A stretch of 64,000 bases of DNA from Ilumatobacteraceae bacterium (GTDB taxonomy: Bacteria > Actinomycetota > Acidimicrobiia > Acidimicrobiales > Ilumatobacteraceae), in the NCBI GenBank assembly GCA_022843125.1, contig JALHOG010000013.1, positions 24,432-88,431 of the forward strand. Reading direction: 5' to 3'. The position numbers and the translations under genes are program-made. Position 1 is the stretch's first letter. Every line of letters begins with the position of its first letter. The notes beneath the pieces were generated by a model. It was not told where the DNA came from. It saw nothing but the letters and a program-made list of their open reading frames with translations, and searched no databases. Of this stretch, positions 59,629 through 64,000 are shown one piece after another.

Positions 59629-60663
59629 ATGTCCGACGCCACGACCCAGGTCCCCGCTCCACCCACCGCCCCGTTCGGCTCGGTGTTCGCCGGCGTGGTG
59701 GCCACGGCGACCTACGAAGGCGGCGTCTGGAGCGAGCCCGAGCTCGGCCCGCTCGCCCCGTTCTCGCTGCATCCGGCCACCCACGCGCTCCACTACGGCA
59801 GCACCTGCTTCGAGGGGTTGAAGGCACACCGTGGCGTCGACGGTCAGGTGCGCCTGTTCCGGGCCGCTGCCCACGTCGCACGCATGCGCCAGTCGGCCGA
59901 CCTGCTGTGCCTGCCGAAGCCGAGCGAGGAACTGCTGTCGGGCATGATGCACGCAGGGGTCGCGGCGAACCTCGACGAGGTGCCCGCTGCGCCCGGGTCG
60001 CTGTACCTGCGCCCCACGCTGATCGGGACCGAGCCCAACATCGGCGCCGCGGCCGCGCCGTCCGCGAGCGCGCTGCTGTTCGTGCTCCTCAGCCCGGTCG
60101 GCGACTACTTCTCGGGTGGCATCCGTCCGCTCAAGCTCGCGATCGAGACCGAGCAGCCGCGCACCACGCCGCAGTTCGGGATGGTGAAGTCGGGCGCCAA
60201 CTACGTGATGGCGCTCGGCCCGACCCTGAAGCTGAAGGCCGAGCTCGGCATCGACCAGGTGCTGTTCTGCCCGGGCGGCGAGGTGCAGGAGACCGGCGCG
60301 TCGAACTTCATGCTGATCGACGCCGAGCGCGTCGTGACCCCAGCCCTCACCACCTCGTTCCTCCACGGCGTCACCCGCGATTCGATCCTGACGCTGGCCC
60401 GCGACCTCGGCTACCAGGTCGAGGAGCGCACGATCACCGCCGACGAGGTCGTCGCATGGGCAGGCCGACCCGGCGCCGAGGCGGCGCTCTCGGGCACTGC
60501 GGCGGTGCTGTCGCCCGTCGGGACCGTCGTCAGCGCCGGCGAGACCATCACGGTCGGTGACGGCGGCATCGGCGAGCACACGATGCGCCTGCGCCAAGCC
60601 CTCACCGACATCCACACCGCTGCTGCACCCGACACCCGCGGTTGGTGCACCATCCCGTTCTGA
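59629..60663 (+). CDS. ilvE: branched-chain amino acid aminotransferase
   Basis: 344 residues from ATG 59629. Fold type IV PLP enzyme: LHYGSTCFEGLKAHR, SLYLRPTLIGTEPNIG, the PLP lysine in FGMVKSGANYVMAL, and VQETGASNFMLI with FLHGVTRDSIL. It is the long BCAT class (class II, as in mitochondria, firmicutes and actinobacteria). It transfers amino groups between leucine, isoleucine or valine and 2-oxoglutarate. Longer frames to the left overlap the VOC gene and are rejected on the TACCGT hexamer. Confidence 0.95.
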   Translation: MSDATTQVPAPPTAPFGSVFAGVVATATYEGGVWSEPELGPLAPFSLHPATHALHYGSTCFEGLKAHRGVDGQVRLFRAAAHVARMRQSADLLCLPKPSEELLSGMMHAGVAANLDEVPAAPGSLYLRPTLIGTEPNIGAAAAPSASALLFVLLSPVGDYFSGGIRPLKLAIETEQPRTTPQFGMVKSGANYVMALGPTLKLKAELGIDQVLFCPGGEVQETGASNFMLIDAERVVTPALTTSFLHGVTRDSILTLARDLGYQVEERTITADEVVAWAGRPGAEAALSGTAAVLSPVGTVVSAGETITVGDGGIGEHTMRLRQALTDIHTAAAPDTRGWCTIPF

Positions 60664-60722
60664 CGGGCGGTCAGATCAAGCTCTGATCAAGATACGAACG
60701 GAGATCCTGTTCAAGAGGACGG

Positions 60723-62288
60723 GTGCACCGGACCGTCGGGTTCATGCTGCATCGCATCTGGCTCAAACTCGCGCTCGCATTTCTGGCCGTCGGGTCCGCC
60801 TCTGTCGTCATCGGGTCGATCGGGACGACCGCCATCGACGAGCAGGACCGTGCCACCACCGAGGTCGCCGAGGGCGCCGAACGGGTCAAGGCACTCGCGG
60901 CTTCCCAGCAGGCCTACGCCGCAATGCGGCAGGACCTGTTGATCATGGTGCTCGCCGCCGTCAATCCCGACCAGTTCGATTCGTCGTTCCTCCCGACCGT
61001 CGCCGCCAAGCGCGAGGCCAACGAGCAGCTTGCGTTCGGGCTGTTGGACAAGTGGGTCGAGTCGACCGAGCAGCCGGACGACGTGGTCGCCCGACTGGTC
61101 GACGCCCAACGCCACCACTTCGAGATCGTCGAGACGGTGGCGCTGCCACTGGTCAACGGGACGACGCCCACCATCGCGCCGCCTGCGGGATTCGAGACGT
61201 GGACGCTCGGCGCCACGCTGGCCGAGTCGAACCTCCGGTACGGCCTGCTGGGCGAGGTGTATGCATCGACGATGACCGCCGAGCGCGACGCCTACGACGC
61301 CGTCATCGTCGAAGCCGCTGCCACCACCGCGTCGGCCCGCTCGCAGGTGCAGATCGGCATGATCGTCGCCGTGGTGTTCGGGCTGGCACTCGCGATCGTG
61401 GTGGCGTTGCGACTGAGCCGGCGCGTCGCCAAGGTCACCGCCGTCGCGGAACGGCTCGCTTCGGGCGACCTGCAGGAGCGTGTCGGCCCGAACGGCCGCG
61501 ACGAGATCGGGCGCCTCGGTGGCGCCGTCGACCAGGCCTGCGACCATCTGGCTGACATCGGGCGCGCCCTCAACGCGACCGCGGTGCCCCTCGGTGGATC
61601 GGCGGCGCGCCTGGCGGAGGCAATGACCCAGATCGGCGAGTCGGTCCGCTCGGTGTCGGCCGGCGCGGCGTCGGTCTCGGCTGCCGCCGAGGAGCTCACC
61701 GCATCGATCTCCGAGATCGCTCGGAGCACCAGCGCAGCAGCCACGAACGCCACCGAGACCCGTCAGGCAGTGTCGGTCGCCAACGACGCGTGCCGTGAGA
61801 TGTTCACCGGCTCGCAGGCCATCGGGGAGGTCGTCGGCACGATCTCCGACATCGCCGAGCAGACCAACCTGTTGGCATTGAACGCAACGATCGAGGCCTC
61901 CCGCGCCGGAGACGCTGGCCGCGGGTTCGCGGTCGTCGCCAGCGAGGTCAAGGGGCTGGCCGGCCAGACCACCGAGGCGCTCGACACGATCGGCGGCCGG
62001 GTGTCGGCGATCCGGGCGCAGTCGAACGAGGCGGTCAACTCCGTCGACCTGATCGCGCAGATGGCGGATGCGATCAGCGAGCTGCAGATGTCGATTGCGT
62101 CGGCGGTCGAGCAGCAGTCGGCGAGCGTCAACGAGATGGCCGCGGCCATCGCAGCCGTGGCCGCCGAAACTGAACTCGTCACCGGGCAGCTGTCGTCGCT
62201 CGACGACGGCAGAGGCCGTGGCCTCGTGCACAACGTCGCCGAGGCCGCCGTCGAACTGCGCGAGCTGGCCGCCCAGCTCCCGACCTGA
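60723..62288 (+). CDS. methyl-accepting chemotaxis protein
   Basis: 521 residues from GTG 60723 after an AAGAGGA-like site; ATG 60744 is an alternative. TM1 (about 11-33) is followed by a 175-residue extracytoplasmic helical sensor domain, TM2 (about 208-231), a HAMP domain ([22 protein letters not shown] onward) and a cytoplasmic signalling coiled coil. The hairpin tip is [32 protein letters not shown], the strongest MCP signature. The coiled coil is shorter than in enteric receptors. No che or flagellar gene is in the window, so its partners are elsewhere. Confidence 0.95.
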   Translation: MHRTVGFMLHRIWLKLALAFLAVGSASVVIGSIGTTAIDEQDRATTEVAEGAERVKALAASQQAYAAMRQDLLIMVLAAVNPDQFDSSFLPTVAAKREANEQLAFGLLDKWVESTEQPDDVVARLVDAQRHHFEIVETVALPLVNGTTPTIAPPAGFETWTLGATLAESNLRYGLLGEVYASTMTAERDAYDAVIVEAAATTASARSQVQIGMIVAVVFGLALAIVVALRLSRRVAKVTAVAERLASGDLQERVGPNGRDEIGRLGGAVDQACDHLADIGRALNATAVPLGGSAARLAEAMTQIGESVRSVSAGAASVSAAAEELTASISEIARSTSAAATNATETRQAVSVANDACREMFTGSQAIGEVVGTISDIAEQTNLLALNATIEASRAGDAGRGFAVVASEVKGLAGQTTEALDTIGGRVSAIRAQSNEAVNSVDLIAQMADAISELQMSIASAVEQQSASVNEMAAAIAAVAAETELVTGQLSSLDDGRGRGLVHNVAEAAVELRELAAQLPT

Positions 62289-62296
62289 CCCGCTCG

Positions 62297-62743
62297 TCAG
62301 GTACGGAGGATCACGAGGAACTGATCGCCGCCACGCTCGACGCCGGTTGTGGCGTGCATGTCGGGAGCGAGCCGTGACACGCGGTCTGCGAGCCACGCCG
62401 CTGCGTCCTGAGCGTCGTCGTGCGTGGGGCAGCGCGCCATCACCTCGCGTCCGCCCTTGCGCTGCAGGCGGTCGACGGCGGTGATGATCGGGGCCGGGTC
62501 GACGACGAACAGGTGACCGGGCCACGGCACCACGGCGGCGATCGCACCCTTCTTCGTGTTGCAGCTCCGGTGCGCGAGGCGGTCGGCGGCTCCCTGTTCG
62601 GTGCCCTTGGCCTTCGCCTTCGTCAGTCGGCTGTCGACGCTCGGCCCGCGGTCGTCGTTGGCCGAGCGGGTCGGATCGACCGGCTCGTCGCACAGCCAGC
62701 ACCGCCACCCGTCACGTTCACCGATGTACTCGAGCCGCCCCAT
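62297..62743 (-). CDS. HNH-endonuclease-like protein
   Basis: 148 residues from ATG 62743, 7 nt after TAGCGT. The N-terminal half has C-x2-C (RCWLCDEPVDP), a basic middle (SRLTKAKAKG) and LAHRSCNTKKG, the HNH order of zinc C-x2-C, His and Asn. The usual central 'D-H' pair is not obvious, so activity is uncertain. The C-terminal 60 residues (CPTHDDAQDAAAWLADRV, then VERGGDQFLVIL) look like a separate small alpha/beta domain. No partner suggests restriction. Convergent with the chemoreceptor gene. Confidence 0.72.
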   Translation of the reverse strand: MGRLEYIGERDGWRCWLCDEPVDPTRSANDDRGPSVDSRLTKAKAKGTEQGAADRLAHRSCNTKKGAIAAVVPWPGHLFVVDPAPIITAVDRLQRKGGREVMARCPTHDDAQDAAAWLADRVSRLAPDMHATTGVERGGDQFLVILRT

Positions 62744-62750
62744 CCCGACG

Positions 62751-62756
62751 ACGCTA
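62751..62756 (-). promoter_or_regulatory. -10 element of the HNH gene (leaderless)
   Basis: TAGCGT on the minus strand, 7 nt before ATG 62743. Confidence 0.55.
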
Positions 62757-62777
62757 CGGGGCACGGTCTCGTTCGGC

Positions 62778-63626
62778 TCACGTGAGCTGGGCGAGCACCA
62801 TGTGCGCAACGTCGTCGGCGCCGCGCCGGATCGGTTCCAGGCCGGCCGACAGGACGGTGACGCCCGACCGATCGAACGCATCGCGGAACGCCGGCCACAA
62901 CGGCGTCGCGACCACCCACGCGATGAGTGCGCCCGGCGTGAGCATGGCCAGCAGCTGCGGCACGGCGGTCGCACCGACGTGCCCGTGGGTGAACGTCCCC
63001 GCGGACACGGATGCCCCGAACGCCTGGCGCCACCGGACGCCCAACAACTCGTCGTTGAGATCCGCCACGACGAGTTCGTCGTAGGCGTGCTTGGTCCGAG
63101 CGACGTCGAGCATCTCGGGCGACAGGTCGAGCCCGGTGACGTGGTGCACGCCCCGCTCAGCCAGCCGGACACCCACGGCACCGGTGCCGCAACCGAGATC
63201 GACGACGCGCACATCGGGGCCAGGCAGCGCGTCGGCGAGCAGGGCGGCGATCCGGTCGCTGCCGATCACGCCCGACCGCTCGAACACATCGCGGTCGTAG
63301 TCGGCCGCCCAGGCCCGGTAGAACGTCGCGGCGTCCTCCACGGAGCGCAGCGACCGTGCCCGCGAGAGGTGATCGACCGGCCCCAGCCACGTGTCGAGCA
63401 CGTCCGGCCAGTCGCCGTGTTCGAGCCCGCCGGCGACGAGCACATCGCGCCAGTCGCGCTGTGAGAGCTCGACGAGCCGGCCGAGTTCGAGCACGTCGCC
63501 GTGCGCTCCGAGGACCGCTGCGGCGACGACTCGCTCGCGGTCCTGGTTGCCCGACTCGACCGCAGCGAGGAGCAGCGTCACGTGGTCGGCCTCCTCGCCG
63601 AATTGCGCTGCGATGTGGCGCGCCAT
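62778..63626 (-). CDS. class I SAM-dependent methyltransferase with N-terminal helical region
   Basis: 282 residues from ATG 63626. Residues 1-90 are helical (EEADHVTLLLAAVESGNQDRERVVAAAVL, ELSQRDWRDVLVAGGL). The methyltransferase domain begins with FYRAWAADYDRDVF and has motif I VVDLGCGTGAVGVRLAERG, the acidic VTGLDLSPEMLDVAR, and ADLNDELLGV. It resembles small-molecule Methyltransf_11/25-type enzymes. The N-terminal part resembles a short HEAT-like or regulatory module. Substrate unknown. The 152-bp gap to the rightward ORF at 63779 is very GC-rich and shows no clear -10 hexamer for either gene. Confidence 0.8.
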   Translation of the reverse strand: MARHIAAQFGEEADHVTLLLAAVESGNQDRERVVAAAVLGAHGDVLELGRLVELSQRDWRDVLVAGGLEHGDWPDVLDTWLGPVDHLSRARSLRSVEDAATFYRAWAADYDRDVFERSGVIGSDRIAALLADALPGPDVRVVDLGCGTGAVGVRLAERGVHHVTGLDLSPEMLDVARTKHAYDELVVADLNDELLGVRWRQAFGASVSAGTFTHGHVGATAVPQLLAMLTPGALIAWVVATPLWPAFRDAFDRSGVTVLSAGLEPIRRGADDVAHMVLAQLT

Positions 63627-63778
63627 GCGCTGCGTGATGCCGTCGTCGATGCGGGCGATCGTGCCCGACCGCCCGCGCCCGCCGCAAGCCGCCGGCGGCC
63701 GGCGGCCGGCACGAGACCGGCCTGCGTGCAGAACCTGCTTGGCGCACGACGTCGTGGGCAGCCAACATCGACGCTCCC

Positions 63779-64000
63779 ATGAACACGACGATCTCGACCG
63801 TGCTGCACGTGGACCCGCGGCTCCACGACGCCCTCTGGGCGCAGTTCGTCGCGCCCGTGCTCGACGGATCCGAAGGACACGTCCGCCACCTCACGCTCAG
63901 CGGGGTGGACGACGTCACCACGCTGTTCCCACTCGGCTCGGTCGTCACGGTCATCACCGGCCCCCAGGGGGCACAGATGATCGCCCGGGGCGATGGTTGG
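63779..64000 (+). CDS. partial hypothetical protein (runs off the right edge)
   Basis: ATG 63779 opens a frame that stays open to the end of the window, 74 codons: MNTTISTVLHVDPRLHDAL onward, ending MIARGDGW. Third positions are almost all G or C, matching the genuine genes here, and the reverse-strand ORF over the same bases has repetitive Ser/Thr composition typical of a shadow. No domain can be named from this fragment. Divergent from the methyltransferase gene. Confidence 0.6.
   Translation, partial: MNTTISTVLHVDPRLHDALWAQFVAPVLDGSEGHVRHLTLSGVDDVTTLFPLGSVVTVITGPQGAQMIARGDGW

Overview
The window is chromosomal DNA from a high-GC actinobacterium. The best guess is class Acidimicrobiia, close to Ilumatobacter-type aquatic lineages. 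This rests on strong G/C bias at third codon positions, a DUF3499 protein, an actinobacterial Trm112-like protein, an exported protein built from the actinobacterial 'RILDTR' surface repeat, the long mycobacterial-type AhcY, and a very large share of leaderless genes. The family-level placement is inference. No rRNA, tRNA, phage or insertion sequence was found.

Layout. 1-10150: the 5' part of ftsH (leftward), DUF3499, three membrane proteins (two GT-C-like, one CPBP protease), a phosphohexomutase, Trm112 and the surface-repeat protein. 10200-14605: ahcY with a structured leader, an ECF sigma factor with its coupled membrane/propeller partner, and a YjdF-like membrane protein whose 3' end forms half of a perfect 20-bp hairpin shared with the convergent gene. 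14660-34036: the conserved cluster acp-rnc-mutM-smc-ftsY-ffh-rpsP-khpA-rimM-trmD-rplS-yraN. It is interrupted by two exported proteins, a MazEF-like toxin-antitoxin pair, a degenerate EAL protein, a lipoprotein, and a kinase / class III aminotransferase / lipoprotein hydrolase operon. The kinase and aminotransferase resemble the hydroxylysine or ethanolamine-phosphate phospho-lyase pathway.

34042-44481: a 36-residue membrane protein, an exported protein, an AddAB-type recombination nuclease pair (the AddB-like subunit keeps only three of four Fe-S cysteines), rpe, a small protein, a TrmA/RlmD-type RNA methyltransferase and psuG. 44488-45491: a double zinc-ribbon protein preceded by the most unusual object in the window. 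This is a nine-site array of a 14-bp interrupted palindrome repeated about every 41-44 bp in two blocks of opposite orientation.

45491-64000: tandem flavodoxin-fold reductases, a GNAT, a PatB/MalY-type aminotransferase, CcdA, a methylamine/betaine-type locus (non-pyrrolysine MttB-family protein, FAD/GcvT dehydrogenase, TetR), two signal-less PhnD-like binding proteins on either side of a divergent desaturase/XRE pair, a MOSC protein, an AhpD-like protein, a VOC protein, a BCAT, a chemoreceptor, an HNH protein, a methyltransferase and a truncated rightward ORF.

Two features run through the window. About 23 genes, mostly at the heads of transcription units, have a TANNNT hexamer 6-11 nt before the start codon, which points to leaderless transcription and corrects several starts. 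Adjacent genes are very often coupled by 4-nt ATGA/GTGA overlaps.
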